This document shows, piece after piece, positions 1-11,922 of a stretch of 64,000 nucleotides of DNA; the first letter of the stretch is position 1; each line of letters starts with the position of its first letter. Made by a program: the position numbers and the translations under genes. Below the pieces are notes generated by a model. That model made no database searches. It was given only the letters and a program-made list of their open reading frames with translations, and was not told the origin of the DNA. The stretch is from Pegoplata infirma (taxonomy: Eukaryota; Arthropoda; Insecta; Diptera; Anthomyiidae), in NCBI GenBank assembly GCA_963921195.1, contig OY992538.1:233051462-233115461 (forward strand). The letters run 5' to 3'.

Positions 1-769
1 CTTAACTTTAACTGAGCTTTTCTGAACTTCCAATTATATTTTTTTTTAAATTGGCGAAAACAATAAAAGTACCCAACCCACACTGAGGCAAAAAAAATAT
101 TCAAATCAAAAATGTTCAATTTTATTTTGATTATGCTTTTAAATATTTGTGGAAAATAATAAAATTTTAATAAAGATTATTGATTGATTTAAAAATAACA
201 TTTTAACATAATAAGGTTTTAAGGCTGGTGTAAAATTTAAAAGTGACAGAGGACGTCACCTCAGTTTGACCATATAAGCTAACGACTAAAATGAAAAGAA
301 TATAAGGTAAGCATAAATTTAACATTTTATTATATCTGATCCGATACAATTGAATACAATCAGATTCAATCTTAAATTATCAGATCTAATTTGATCTGAT
401 AATATATAATAGCATCTGATTGTATTCAATTCCCAGCAAAAATTGGCATTACCAGCAATAGGTTTTGTAATCCGAAACAGATGTTATTAATTAATTACTT
501 ATAGAATGAAACACTAATTATTTTAACAAGGGCGTGAGACAAAAAAAAATTAAAAAATTTTGTTTTTTCACTAAAAACTTTTTTTATCAAAACAATTGTT
601 TTTATCAAAAAATATTTATCTTTTTTTTTTCATTAAAAAAAAATTTTCATAACTTATATTCATAAAATATTTTTTCATAAATTTTTTTTTTTCATAAATT
701 TTTGTTCTCAATTTTTTGCACCAAAATTATTTTTTCACCAAGTCTGAACTTGACTTGAAATTTGAAACT
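1..769. other. AT-rich, no gene seen
   Basis: Homopolymer-rich DNA. At 330-430 the words ATCTGAT and TACAATTGAATACAAT recur, with a small palindrome CAGATCTAATTTGATCTG. Similar words reappear at the very end of the window (63930-64000). The stretch from 535 to 730 is mostly A and T runs. Confidence 0.5.
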
Positions 770-1369
770 TAAGGCTCTTTTGGCCCAAGGACGAAGCCTA
801 TTGAAATTGGAAAAAACCGGTCCATATTTAGACCTAGCCCCCATACAAAGGTCGTCTTTAGTTTTGGATCAAATGACTCTAATAACCGCATTATAATAGG
901 TATCTTTTCGAAATTTGGCAGGTAATCATGTTTTATCTACACAAATCACCATTCCGAATTTAAAAAAAATCGGACCGGTTCTTCTTGTAGCCCCCATACA
1001 AACCACCTTCCCGATTTTCACATAAATCTCTCAAATTTAATGAAAATAGAAAATATTTAATTAAAATTCTGTTTTGTGTATGTTAAACGCATACATTACC
1101 AACCTTATGAAATCTGATTATCATCGGACTATTTTTGGACTTAGGCCCATCCCATTTGAAAATTTTGCTCGATATTCAGTTAAAGCGGTATATTGTCAAC
1201 AGAAAGAAGCCTATTTCACTCAAATTTGATTTAAGAGTGTTTTTTACACTTATTAAATATTTGACAAAATATAGATATAATCAGCCTATGTTTGAACTCG
1301 AATTTTCCTAGAAACTCTGGTGTAGGATATTATATGGTTGGTCTTGACCGACTATAATTTTCTTACTTG
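770..1369 (-). repeat. Interspersed repeat family D, copy 1
   Basis: Shares words with 61134-61424, including CGTATTATAAT-like and TTCGAAAT-like blocks, GGACCGGTT/GGACCAGTT, and a terminal block GGTCGGTCTT(G/T)A(C/T)CGACT...CTTACTTG. Read on the minus strand it starts CAAGTAAGAAAATTATAGTC, the same ACAAGT start seen in families A and B below. Noncoding. Confidence 0.55.
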
Positions 1370-1426
1370 TTTATTTTGTTTTCATCAACATTTTTTTTTA
1401 ATTACTTTTTTTGTTTTAATCATATA

Positions 1427-1852
1427 TTTTTATGCCCTCCAGTATGGGGGCATACTCACTTTGTTATTCCGTGAGTAACGCATCGAATTGTCGGTCTAGG
1501 ACCCCATAAAGTACATATATTATTGATCGGTGATCGATTCTAAGAACTTCTAGCGATGTCCGTCCGTCCGTCCATTTGTAGATGACACGATACAGTCCAT
1601 AATAAAAGAGGTATACCTTCCGAAGTTTTGCAGGAATATGTCTTATGGTCATAGGCTGATTAATTTCAGAAATGGGCAAAATCGGACCAATTGGAAAAAA
1701 GTTCCCACTTGGAGAACTAACCAACCTCAGAAAAACTGCATTTTTTTGCAGGGTTTATTGTGTCAAAAGAAGTTCAAAATCCTGGATGTGGACCCAGCGG
1801 ATAAAAAAAATAAAAAAAGTTTGACGCGCCCCCTTTTGTGGGCGTAGATATA
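1427..1852 (-). repeat. Interspersed repeat family B, minus-strand copy
   Basis: Begins TATGCCCTCCAGTATGGGGG, the inverted form of the family terminus (TGGAGGGTATAAAA). It contains GTCCGTCCGTCCGTCC, a GGACCCCATAAAGT-type block, GGGCAAAATCGGACCA and the CCCCTTTTGTGGGCGT block shared with 42604-43307 and 43361-44082. Short reading frames within it are not conserved. Confidence 0.75.
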
Positions 1853-3230
1853 AAAAATTTATTTTAATAATTCGCGATGAATTTTAAATAAAATGTAAAT
1901 AAAAAACATTAAAATATTTATTTTTATTTATGAAACATTATCTGTTTAGAAAAGCATAAAATTAATATTAAATCAATGTTAAATCAAAATTGAATTCAAT
2001 TTTAAATTAAAGTGGAAGAACTTTAATATTATAATTACCATATTTATTTGGTAATTTTAAAAATAAACATGGAATTATTAAAAATAAGTAAAAAAAAATA
2101 CATTGTTCTATTTCAACATTATTTTATATTTATTTTAAAGTTGTTTATGCTTGATTCTAGTATTTTTTTTTGTTCTTATTGTTAGTGCATGAAAATTTGC
2201 CAAGCGACATACAGCTAGGCAAGTCAAGGGGTATAATTCAAATGACTTTTTGTGTCTCTCTCATTCCTTCCTGCCAAGTTGGAGGTTTTCCCGATAAATC
2301 TAGCACTTTTTGTTTGGATTTAGCGGGGTAAAATTGGTTTCAGCGGGAACGGTGCTTTATCGGGAAAATCTAGCGCTTTTTGTTTGAATTTAGTGGGAAA
2401 AATTTAGAGTTTTTTTTCCAATTTTTTTTTTTTTTTTCAATCGAAAACGCCAAGTTTGTCAAATTTTACTCAGAGGCAAAATTTTATATTTTCCCGCTAC
2501 ATTTTTTCCGGCGGTTTCTTGAGCGTTTTTAGTGAAAAGTCAATTTTTGTAGAAAAAATAATTTGGAGGTTTTTTTTAATTTTTCTTTTTTGTCAATCAA
2601 AAATGACAAGTTTTTCGGTTTTCAGCTCTTTTTTTTCGTAATTTAGCGGGAGAATTTTAAATTTTCCACGCTAAATTTATTTTTGGCGGTTTCTAGCGCT
2701 TTTTTGGTGAAATTTAGAGGTTTTTGGTTAAAAATAGTTGGCAACAGTGTTCCTTCCATAATTTAAAACCATATTTTTCTTTAACTGTACAAAAACTCTT
2801 CTCATTATCATGCAACACATGACAGTGTATTGGGTAAATAAGACAAAACAAAAATTCATACATTTTACAAAATATTGACAATGTTGTAGTCTATACTCGT
2901 AGTACTGAAAAGTGTAAACTTAAATCTAAACAACACATTTGACACTAACACGAACACACACTCTGTCATTCACATACTCTACTACACTTGCAAAACAAGG
3001 ACTCCTTCAAAAAGTGGTAATTAAAAGTTGGATACAAAGTTATATTTTTATAAAACAATGTAATAAATACAATTTTTTAAATTGTTGCAAAAAAAATTGT
3101 ATTGTTGTTGCAAATATTTGTTATATTTTTTAAAATATTTTTATAAATAAATACTATGTAAATAAATAACAATTGTTAACAATAAACTAATTTAAATGAA
3201 GTGCAAAAAAATTTATAAAAAAGATTTAAG
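1853..3230. other. AT-rich with degenerate TTTAGCG repeats
   Basis: Nothing gene-like. Between 2275 and 2735 a motif of the type CGGGAAAATCTAGCGCTTTTTG recurs four to five times with heavy decay, alternating with TTTAGCGGG and TTTCCAATTTTTT. The rest is A/T-rich single-copy-looking sequence. Confidence 0.45.
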
Positions 3231-4356
3231 TGCCCAGCAAAAAAAGAGCTTACCATTCACTACAAAATTCACAACAACTTATGAACCAGATGTACTTCTT
3301 CTTCAGCTGAAACACTGATGAATTTTATATGGGCGTGACACACAATATCACTAGTGTTTAGTATGTACATATATATTAACATCTTTATCACAACTTCTGA
3401 AGTAGTGATCGGGATGTTAATATAACTTGACCTTTTGGAAGTGCTTTTTTCATCACTTCTTTAGAAGTATATATTTCTTGGCATTTTGGATGTGATTATG
3501 TAATTTTTATATGGTGATTTAGAAGTGATTTTTTCATCACTTCTTGATAAGTACATATTTCATGACTTTTTGGGATTGATTTTAAGAGTTTTTTTTTTTT
3601 AGTATTTACACTAATAATAATTAAAACCAAAACGATATTTTTAACAATGTATAATATTTATTATGTAATATTTAGACTTGAAATTGTTAAGATTAAATCG
3701 ATGTTTTTAATAATTTAGTTTAGCTAATAGGAATTATTAATTAAATGTGGATGTATATATTTTTCTAATAGTTTTTCATGCGCTTAATCCGAATCTGGCC
3801 TTAGAAGTGATTTATCTTATTTTGAGATATTTAGATTTTCGATTGACAGTACTGCATAAACTCAGATATTCGCAATGTTCGGGACCTTATAAAACCGAGA
3901 ATTATTTTATGATGTATAATTATAATTATATTATATATAATTATAATTGAACTATAGTTCAGCACATCTAAAAATACTTCACTTATTCTTCAAATTACTT
4001 TTGCAATCCTTAAGATATCTTTTTTCATATCTTTTTTCATTACGGAGATATCGACCGATAAAATTATTGCAATTTCGGCCCTAAAAAATAAAAGAAAACA
4101 AATTTGAAAACCAACCAATTTGTCTTGTTGATATATAATAGTACCGAATTCGAAACTCTATTAGAGGTGCATCTAAGCCCGGCATCAATTTGGGTATCAA
4201 TTTTAGGGTAAATTTTCAGGGTGCCATACAAAAAATCTTTATTTGGGCTAACATTATAGAGCTTCGCCATATCGGCTAAAGATTTTTTTTCAATAAAATT
4301 AATAAAATTCTTAAAAGTACATAGAGTTCTTAGTTTTATATTCAATTAAAATTTTT

Positions 4357-4376
4357 ATTATTCGGTTAACCGAATA
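4357..4376. repeat. Perfect 20-bp palindrome
   Basis: TTATTCGGTTAACCGAATAA, beside further CGATTA/TAATCG words (4389-4408, 5153-5185) that flank the element at 4419-5136. It may be part of a transposon end. Confidence 0.5.
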
Positions 4377-4418
4377 ATTCAAATTTATCCGATTATTAAC
4401 CGATTAAATCTCAACCCC

Positions 4419-5136
4419 GCACTCAGAAAATTATGTAAGTTACTACATGTTAGTTGTTTGTATATTTTACAGTAGTTAGTTGTTTTCAACTACAAAGTCA
4501 GTTGTTTTTGTATGAAAAATATCAAACAACTATTTCTGTTAGTTATTTTAAGTCGTTTTTTGAACAACTAACAAAAAAGTACTGTGATGTAGTAACAGTT
4601 ATTTAAAGTAGTTAATTTTATTTATTTTATCTCTGAAAAGTTTTAAAGTTTTTTTTTCCAAAAAAAAAAAATTTCGTTATTTTTATTTTTCACAACTTTT
4701 AAAAAAAAAAAAAAAAACTTGGAAAAAATTTGGTCTTCAATTTTTTTTTCTGAAAAATGTTTTGAAAAAAAAAATTATATATTGATTTTTTTATTTTTAC
4801 TACATTTTAATTGTTTTGACTACAAATGTAAGTAGTTTTTACTACATAAGTCAGTTGTTTTTTGTCAGTTAAAATAACTAAGACCGTATTTAAGTATATT
4901 GGCAATTTTAATTGCGGCAATTCTGAATTTGTCGTGTATCAGAGAGAGATCTAAGATTCTTCCCTCTCTCTCTGATACACTAGAAAATCAGCCGCAATTA
5001 AAATTGCCTTATGTAAATTCGGTCTAACATTGTTAGTTGATTTAACTGAAAAAGTAGTTGACCCCAAAACAACTTACAAAGTAGTTATTTTAACTGACAT
5101 TTTCAGTTGATTTTACTAACATAATTTTTTTAAGTG
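4419..5136. mobile_element. TIR element family E, copy interrupted by a hairpin MITE
   Basis: Left end GCACTCAGAAAATTATGTAA; right end reads GCACTTAAAAAAATTATGTT on the other strand. The interior is built from GTAGTTGTTTT / CAACTACAAAA words typical of this family (also 26997-27493, 32206-33254, 33714-34902). The hairpin element 4882-5024 sits inside it. Confidence 0.6.
4882..5024. mobile_element. 143-bp hairpin MITE with TAA target duplication
   Basis: Nearly a single inverted repeat: GACCG(T/A)ATTTA ends, GGCAATTTTAATTGCGGC and GTGTATCAGAGAGAGA in opposite orientation on the two arms. It is flanked by TAA on both sides (4879-4881 and 5025-5027). A three-base TWA duplication is typical of PIF/Harbinger; family assignment is inference. 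Confidence 0.7.
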
Positions 5137-5201
5137 CGCTTAATTATTTGCCCGATTAGCCGATTAAACCAAAACCTCGATTAATTGAATACCCTAATGT
5201 T

Positions 5202-5740
5202 TAGAAGAGTTTTTATACCTTTCAACAGCGATACCAACTTAGTCATTTTGTGGCTATAATTCAGCCCTTTTTTTAAGGCTACCACCTTTTTTTGGTTATC
5301 TTTTTTAGCCCTTTAAGCACTTTTTAAGTCATTTGATTTTTACCATAATCTGGAAACTTTTTATTGTTTTTTTTTTGTACATAATTTACAAAACAACTCC
5401 AAAAATTATAAAAAAAAAATGTTTTTATACATGTAGTTAAAAAAAAACATCCAATAAATAAAATGAAGAGATAAAAAAAAGTAATTCTCTCATTTTAAAT
5501 CAGATATCGTATATTTTTAGAAGAGTTTTTATACCTTTAAACGGTAATACCAACTTAGCTCTTTTTTGGTTATATTTAACCCTTGTCTTTTTTAAGGGCT
5601 AACAGTTTTTTTGTTATCTTTTTAGCACTTCTTGAGTCATTTGGCAATTTTAACAAAAATCTGGAAACTGTATTTTTTTATAACATCATTTACATAACAA
5701 ATTCGCTTTTGCGGCATATCAAGTTAATTCATTTATAAAA
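5202..5740. repeat. Tandem duplication, about 317-bp period
   Basis: TAGAAGAGTTTTTATACCTT starts at about 5202 and again at about 5519. Each is followed by ACC(A)ACTTAG, TTTTTTAAGG(G)CTA and TCATTTG blocks. The copies are diverged and noncoding. Confidence 0.6.
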
Positions 5741-6042
5741 TTTAACTTTTTATTAAATCAGAGAAAATTATTAAAAAAAAATATTCAACAAAACAAATCC
5801 AATACTTAAGTGCCACAAATTTGTACTTTTCAATTGCATTTGTAAACACATATGAAAATGGTACTTCTAAATCATTGAGGAAAGAACTGGTGAAAGTTGT
5901 TATTATTGGCATTTTTTTAGCAGTTTTGGAAGTGCTTATAAAAGTACTTCTTATGGAATATGAAGATCGGCACATATAGCTACTATGTATGTAGTGAATC
6001 ACTTATTCTTTTTGCACCACTTCGATTTTTTTTTGCTGGGTG

Positions 6043-6790
6043 GTTTTAAACATAAAAAAAGTTTTAAATTAAATACACAAAAAGAAATTTTAAGTGGTTT
6101 AAAGAGGTAATGATAGTCATTGTAGTTGAGGGGTACCAAAGACTGAATTCGGAGTTGTCCTTGGGAAAAGAGTATGTCAGCAGGGATTCTTTTATTGCTT
6201 TGACTGCAGTTGTGCAATGATTAAAAATTAATTACTCGAAAACAAAAGAAAAACGTACATAACCTTATTTTAAAATCTGTGATCATACTAATGAAAATTT
6301 TGTTGGACTTTTCTAAGTTTTTCCTAAATCTTTCTAAAATTACATTGGACTTTTTTGAATTTCATAGGACTTTTATGAATTTTGACTCATCTACTAGCAG
6401 CCGAACTATAGCATTTTGTATTTTTTTAGGTTATATGGAATGTAACAAACTTCTTACAGATGTCCTTGCATTTACATTCATAACTTTTGAACCATTAAAC
6501 GCAATTCGCTTAAATGCAACAACAATCTTCTCGAAGCATTGACAAGTGCCCTTCAGGAAAAAGGGTATCGATCGATCCGAAATCACACATTTCGTGACTG
6601 ACAAAAACGGAACATATCACTAAAACGTCTCAAAAATACTTATCCCGTGACCAAAGACAACATGACCTATTAAAATTGTCCAAGTCTCAGAAAAAAAAAA
6701 TTTTCAAAATTTTCCCAAAACTTCCTAGCTACAAATATTTTTTGTGCTTTTAGAGTTAAGAACTTTATTAAAAATAATTTTAGAAAAAAA
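6043..6790. other. No recognised gene
   Basis: AT-rich. An 87-codon open stretch at 6279-6542 (plus) has Leu/Phe/Lys bias and no recognisable motif. The words TA(C)TTATCCCGTGACCAAAGACA at 6640-6660 recur at 58350-58370, suggesting a shared repeat fragment. Confidence 0.45.
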
Positions 6791-7936
6791 CAAGTAGAAA
6801 AGTTAAATTCAACTTGGCCGAATCTATGAATACCCTCCACAATGTCCTTTTTAAGGATAGTAAATTTTTAACGTGAAAAAAAATTAACGATTTTGATTAA
6901 AAATATTTTATTTTGAGTAAAAAAACTAGTTTTATCATTTTTTTTGAGGCTAAAATTTTTTTGAGTGTAAATTTTTTTAGGGGAAGAATATTTCTGAGTG
7001 ACAAAACTACTGTGTAAAGTAATTTTAGGTATTACCAAAGTTTTAAAAGTGCAAATTTTTGCACTTTTTGCACTTTCACAAGGCCAAAACTGCCTGAAAG
7101 AGCCTTCCAATGCTTTTGCGATGCACTAGAGAGTTCTTAACAATTATCTTGGCTACAATTTTCATCTTAGTATTGGATTGAAAATCTCAATGGTTTGGCT
7201 GTTATAGGCCAAAATATCAAAAAAAAAAAACGTGATAAAAAGTGGTGAATTTTCTACATTTTTGACCATGAAAACGAAGTTTTTTCTAAGTCATATGTTC
7301 AGAGAAATTGTAGCCCGAGACAATAGCTACAACTTTATTTTTGAAAATAAGTCAAAATTTCGAATAGTTTACGAAATATGTGCCCAAGAAAATTTGCAAA
7401 TTTTCCAAAAAAATAAAGTCTGAGAAAAAACTGCAAGTCAAAAATTGGAAGCTCGATTTTCACTGTAGACGTATGGTCTAGTGGACTTTTTTGCTCAGTA
7501 CAATCCCAAGAATCAGAAACGCGAAGCGCCCATTATGATGTTCAAAACTTTGATATATTTAAAAAAAAAAAGTTTTCAATTTTTTTTCTTAAAAAGAAAA
7601 ATTTTTATATTTTTTTTTTAACATCAAAAAAATTTTGTTTAATCAAAAACTTTTTTTTCAAACAAAAAAATTATTAAAAGGTTTTTTTTTATCAAAAAAC
7701 TTTCCTATCAAAATTTTTTTTCATTAGACCTTTTTAATCAAAAAAAATTTTTTTTTATTAAAAAAATTTTTTTCATTACTTTTTTTCATAAAAAAAAAAA
7801 AATTATGAAAAAAAAAAAAAATTATAAAAAAAATATACTTTATGGGTCCCAGACCAATATTTTGAGGTGTTACAGAAGGAATGACAAACTTATATACTTA
7901 TATATACCCTCTATCACTGGAGTGGAGGGTATAAAA
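6791..7936 (+). repeat. Interspersed repeat family A, rearranged copy
   Basis: Starts CAAGTAGAAAAGTTAAATTC, then ACTTGGCCGAATCTATGAAT and ACCCTCCACAATG. It ends CCCTCTATCACTGGAGTGGA followed by GGGTATAAAA. The middle (7100-7830) is rearranged and filled with A/T runs, and the (GACGGACA)n block seen in complete copies is missing. Confidence 0.7.
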
Positions 7937-8254
7937 ACCTTGATACATTTAAAAAAAGTCCAAGTCCCGAAAAAAAGTTTTAAATTTTTTTTTCTTAAAC
8001 AAAAAAAATTATAATTTTTCATAATTTTTTTTTATCAAAAACTTTTTTTCAACAAATTATTTAAACAAAAAAATTATTAAAAAGTTTTTTTTATCAAAAA
8101 ACTTTTCTATCAAAAATTTTTTTTTTTTTTATTTTTTTAATCAAAAAAATTTTTTTATTCATAAAAAAATAATTTTTTTTTGCTTAATTTTTTTTTTTAT
8201 ATTTTTTTCAGAAAAAACTTTTTTGGACTTAAGTAATACAATTTTATAATTTTT
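7937..8254. other. Poly-A/poly-T low-complexity tract
   Basis: Alternating A runs and T runs with TCAAAAAAC words, continuing similar sequence from 7560-7830. No coding potential. Confidence 0.6.
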
Positions 8255-8400
8255 TATATTCACGCCCCCAAAAGGGCGGAACGAAAAAGTCAAATTTATA
8301 AGTCCTCTAGATCGGAGTTAGCGTTTTTCAGAGGAGTGTTTAGCACTTCAAAAGGAAGCTCTTCCCCCTGGTACGATTTCGTACATTTAAAAACTTTGCC
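8255..8400 (+). repeat. Family B fragment
   Basis: CACGCCCCCAAAAGGGCGGA, ACGAAAAAGTC, TTTTTCAGAGG and TTCCCCCTGGTACGATTTCG match the middle of the complete family B copy at 42604-43307. Both ends are missing. Confidence 0.5.
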
Positions 8401-8406
8401 AGCCTA

Positions 8407-8722
8407 CACTCAAAATATTTTGTAGGCAAAAACAAATGAAAAACAAACCAGTGAATAAACAATTAAAAACCATCCCAGTAATTATTCATTTGTTTTAACA
8501 AACATCAACATTTATTTTTTACTGTTGACTAAATTTTCTAAAATAAGTAACATTAAACATTAAAAAATTACGTTGTATTTTAGTGTGTTATTTTTGAAAC
8601 AAAGGACAGAAGTAGTCGTTAATAAAAACTGAACATCAAATAAATGTTTTTCTTTTAAAAACGACTAAAAGTAAAATGTTTTAAATAAACTACAAACAGT
8701 TAATGACATAATTTTTTGAGTG
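8407..8722. mobile_element. 316-bp MITE, TA duplication
   Basis: Inverted ends CACTCAAAATATTTTGT / CATAATTTTTTGAGTG, flanked by TA at 8405-8406 and 8723-8724. No coding capacity. The size and TA target suit a Tc1/mariner-mobilised MITE (inference). Confidence 0.65.
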
Positions 8723-9000
8723 TATGAACACAAGACATAGTATTTGAGCCAATTTTTGGAAGTATAGCTCGTTTGGTTTGGACTGCAGTATGCTTTTGAC
8801 GGACAGACCGCGGACAAACACTTAATAGAAAACTCAATGGGGTCCTCGACAAATATATTTTTACACCAATGATGCCCATTTCTTTACACAATTGTGTATT
8901 ACGCTCTTCACACATATTCTTATGCTCATTCGTTTAGTCGTTGATGAGACATCAAAGAATGCACAAGCTAAACTGATCGTCGCTTATATTTTTTTATATG
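8723..9000. repeat. Degenerate interspersed-repeat remnant
   Basis: Contains GACGGACAGACCGCGGACAA and AATGGGGTCCTCGAC, decayed matches to the (GACGGACA)n and TATGGGGTCCTAGAC blocks of families A and B. Confidence 0.4.
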
Positions 9001-9407
9001 CACTGACAGAAACAAACAAAATTGAATTTATTTATAAAGCATTAATACATTAATTATAATTGAATTATTCACAAAATTATTTAATTATTTTTTAAATAAT
9101 TTAAACTTAATTAAAAAGTCAATTCAAACATAAATTAATTCATTAATTAAAAATAATGTGAACTTATTCACAATTAGAAATTAATTCTTTAAAGGTCTTT
9201 TTATTTTTCTTAAATAAGATCTTCTATTAATGGTAAATTAATAGTAAATTAAATTTTCGAAGATCTAAAAAATATGTTTTTAAAAATGTCTTTAAAATTG
9301 TATAAAAATAAATACAAATATATATTTTAATCATTAAACATATTTCAATTATTAGTCTTATTTTAACGACATCTTTTATAATTCGGTCAATTTGTTTTGC
9401 TCAGTGC
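9001..9407. mobile_element. Probable AT-rich MITE with CACTGA ends
   Basis: Left CACTGACAGAAACAAACAAA; right, on the other strand, CACTGAGCAAAACAAATTG. The interior is almost pure A/T. The duplication is ambiguous because the boundary is palindromic (TGCACTGA...TCAGTGCA). Confidence 0.45.
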
Positions 9408-9868
9408 AGTCTCTCTCGTGCTCACTAATACTAATGCAAAAACTTTTTGGACATCACTGTTTTACACTCAATTTAGTGTTATCATCAGTAGGATTTTAAA
9501 TATCGGTTTGTCTTGTTAGTGGAAATTATTTTTTATATATGCGAATATTTATAGTTTCTACAGAATAAATTTTAACAGTTTCCACTACAATTATATTTCT
9601 AGCAATCTCAACCTCACTTTATACTTCCTCTCAACTTTTTTGTCTCTTACATTATTTTGCAAGGGTTACCAACATAATCTGGAATCGCAGACACAAATGA
9701 AGGAATTTGCATTTGCTGTTTCGGAGACGTGCCTAATGGCGACATATTTTGTCAGTATTGTTATTTGTTAGTTGTTTTAACTGAAAAAGTAGTTGACCCC
9801 AAAACAACTTACAAAGTTGCTATTTTCACTGACATTTCAGTTGATTTTACTTACATAATTTTCTTAGT
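9408..9868. other. Repeat fragments, no gene
   Basis: 9460-9560 resembles 10985-11080 (GTGTTATCATCAGTAG...ATCGGTTTGT). 9765-9868 is the end of a family E element (AACTGAAAAAGTAGTTGACC...TTACATAATTTTCTTAG) nearly identical to 5040-5130. Confidence 0.5.
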
Positions 9869-9871
9869 ATA

Positions 9872-10018
9872 GGCTCATTTCAAATTAAATCATTGTTGTA
9901 TTGACAAACAAATTAATTGTATTGAAAAATTGTGTAATTGAATAAAATATCAATTATTTTTTTGTCAATACAATTAAATTGTTTGTTAATACAACAACGA
10001 TTTAATTTAAAATAAGCC
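9872..10018. mobile_element. 147-bp hairpin MITE with TA duplication
   Basis: The arms are near-perfect inverse copies (GGCT(C/T)ATTT(C/T)AAATTAAAT, GTTGTATTGACAAACAA, TTAATTGTATTGA). TA flanks both sides (9870-9871, 10019-10020). The transcript would fold into one long hairpin. Confidence 0.7.
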
Positions 10019-11084
10019 TACAATACATTTTTCTTTTGATTTCTTTAATATTTTTTTTTTTGTTAATGAAAAATGTACCCAATTTTTGTAGGTCTTCTTT
10101 TCTCATGTTTATAAATCTAGGTTTTATCCATATTTTATTTATAAATTTATATTTTATATAAAATACAACTACAGAATATTTGATTTTTTTCAGTTTACTT
10201 AATATAAAACTACAAAAGAAATTAAACATTTTTTTTAAGTATTTTTTTTTTTTGTTTATTCGTTAAACTCTAATGAAATCTGTATTACAAATTTTTAATT
10301 TAACGCTAAGGTAAATTTATATACTACAATTTTTTATTATTTTTTTTTTATTCATCCTCTATATTTTTTTTATTGTTAAATTAGCTAGTGAATAACTAGT
10401 ATTGTACAATACTATAAAAGAGAAGAATGATATAAAAATGTTGTAAAATACAATTGTGGTTTTAAATAATTTCCATTTTTTTTTCATTCTGTGTTGGTTG
10501 GTTTTGGTTGTACACAAACGCCAAAAAAAAAATATTTATATATTGTGTACAAGTGAAATAGTATATATTTTGTAACAACTATCATTTAGTGGGGTTTTGT
10601 TGGAACATCCTTTTTATTTTTTTTTTTTTGTATTTTTTACGCGCTTGACTAAATTTTTGCTTCGTTAAGCAACAAAAATAACCGTTTCTTTTTTTTTTGT
10701 ATTTTCCATTCATTCATTGAGGCATTATTCTAGGTTTTTTGGTTTGAATATTGTGCAATGACTATTTTCAGTTTACTATTTGCCGAGAAAAAAAAATAAT
10801 AATATGTTTTTTAGAGTTGCCAGTAGAGGGAGGGGAATTAATAAATAAACGACAATTTAAGAAACAGAATCCGTTGAGAAAACTATTATTTAAGAATTAC
10901 CTAGATAACTTAAGAATCGTGTAAAAGTCCTTAGAAACAAATAAAAATTGTAAAAATTATAGACATTTCTGTTATTCCCATACTGGTTTCAAACACTCCA
11001 GTTGGTGTTATCATCAGTAGTGTTTTAAGTGTCGGTTTGTATTGTTAATAGCAAATTGTTATTCATATATGTGAACTTTTTTTA
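10019..11084. other. AT-rich, no gene seen
   Basis: A/T runs dominate. Words at 10985-11080 are shared with 9460-9560. Nothing with coding character. Confidence 0.5.
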
Positions 11085-11180
11085 AACATGTACCCCAAAC
11101 GAGAATCGAACCACGGATATTCTTGTCATATTCATATCATTAACAACACAGGCTGACCGGCACCTTAGACGATACAACCA
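11085..11180 (-). repeat. tRNA-like (SINE-type) remnant
   Basis: Read on the minus strand, GTGGTTCGATTCTCG matches a pol III B box (GGTTCGANTCC) at about the expected distance from an A-box-like stretch, TAAGGTGCCGGTCAGCC. It does not fold convincingly as a tRNA, so a SINE or tRNA-derived relic is more likely. Confidence 0.3.
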
Positions 11181-11237
11181 GCACAAATAGTCATTTCTTG
11201 TTCTAATACTTCTCTGTTTACATATTTTACTAAAAAA

Positions 11238-11296
11238 CAAGTATAAACGTTTAATTCGACCTGGCCGAATCTATGAATACCCTCCACAATAAAAAA
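11238..11296 (+). repeat. Family A 5' end fragment
   Basis: CAAGTATAAACGTTTAATTC, ACCTGGCCGAATCTATGAAT, ACCCTCCACAAT: only the head of the family, lying directly before a second, longer copy. Confidence 0.65.
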
Positions 11297-11922
11297 TGAA
11301 TTTTTTACAAAAAAAAAATTAAATGAAAAACAAAAATTTGATGGAAAAACAAGTAGAAAAGTTAAATTCGACTTGGCCGAATCTATGAATACCCTCCACA
11401 ATGCCCTTTTTAAAGGATAGTAAATTTTTTAATGTAAAAAAATAACAATTTTGATTAGAAATATTTCATTTTGAGTAAAAAAACTTTTTTGGCATTTTTG
11501 TAAAAAAATAATTTACTAATTTTTTTTGTTTTTTTGAGTGTAAAATTGATTTTCGAGTGTCATTTTTTTTTTTATTGTAAAAATATTTCTTTTACTCTGT
11601 AAAGTAATTTTTTGGCTTATCATTGTTTTTACAGCTTGATTTTTTAAAACTCGGGTTTTTTAACACGCGAATTTTAGGTGAGACCAATCTGAAATACAGG
11701 GTTTTGGTTATAACTTTTGAACCACTGCACGGTGGTCAATTCCGGCCAAAAATCATTTTATTTTTTTATTAAATCTTGATGAACTTATGATGCTATATTA
11801 TAGCTAATACTTCAAAACATACAACATAAATCTTTTTTTGGGCCTTATAACACTATATTATTGTCCATAGTGGTGCAAAGTTGAGTATTTTTTGCTTTTC
11901 ATTTCAGCTTTTTTTAAAATGA

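Larger units (their letters stand above)
3231..6042. mobile_element. Possible composite element bounded by CCCAGCAAAAAAA inverted ends
   Basis: CCCAGCAAAAAAA near 3232 faces its inverse (TTTTTTTTTGCTGGG) ending near 6041. Inner flanks share AGAAGTGAT / ATCACTTCT-like words in opposite orientation. It encloses the element at 4419-5136. The boundaries and single origin are tentative because the arms are diverged. Confidence 0.35.

Noticed and set aside
6279..6542. 87-residue open frame as a gene
   Set aside because: AT-rich sequence gives such frames by chance; no motif, splice context or conservation visible.
11085..11180. A functional tRNA gene
   Set aside because: B-box match only; no convincing cloverleaf or anticodon arm. 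Kept as a low-confidence SINE-like remnant. The same applies to 26440-26545.
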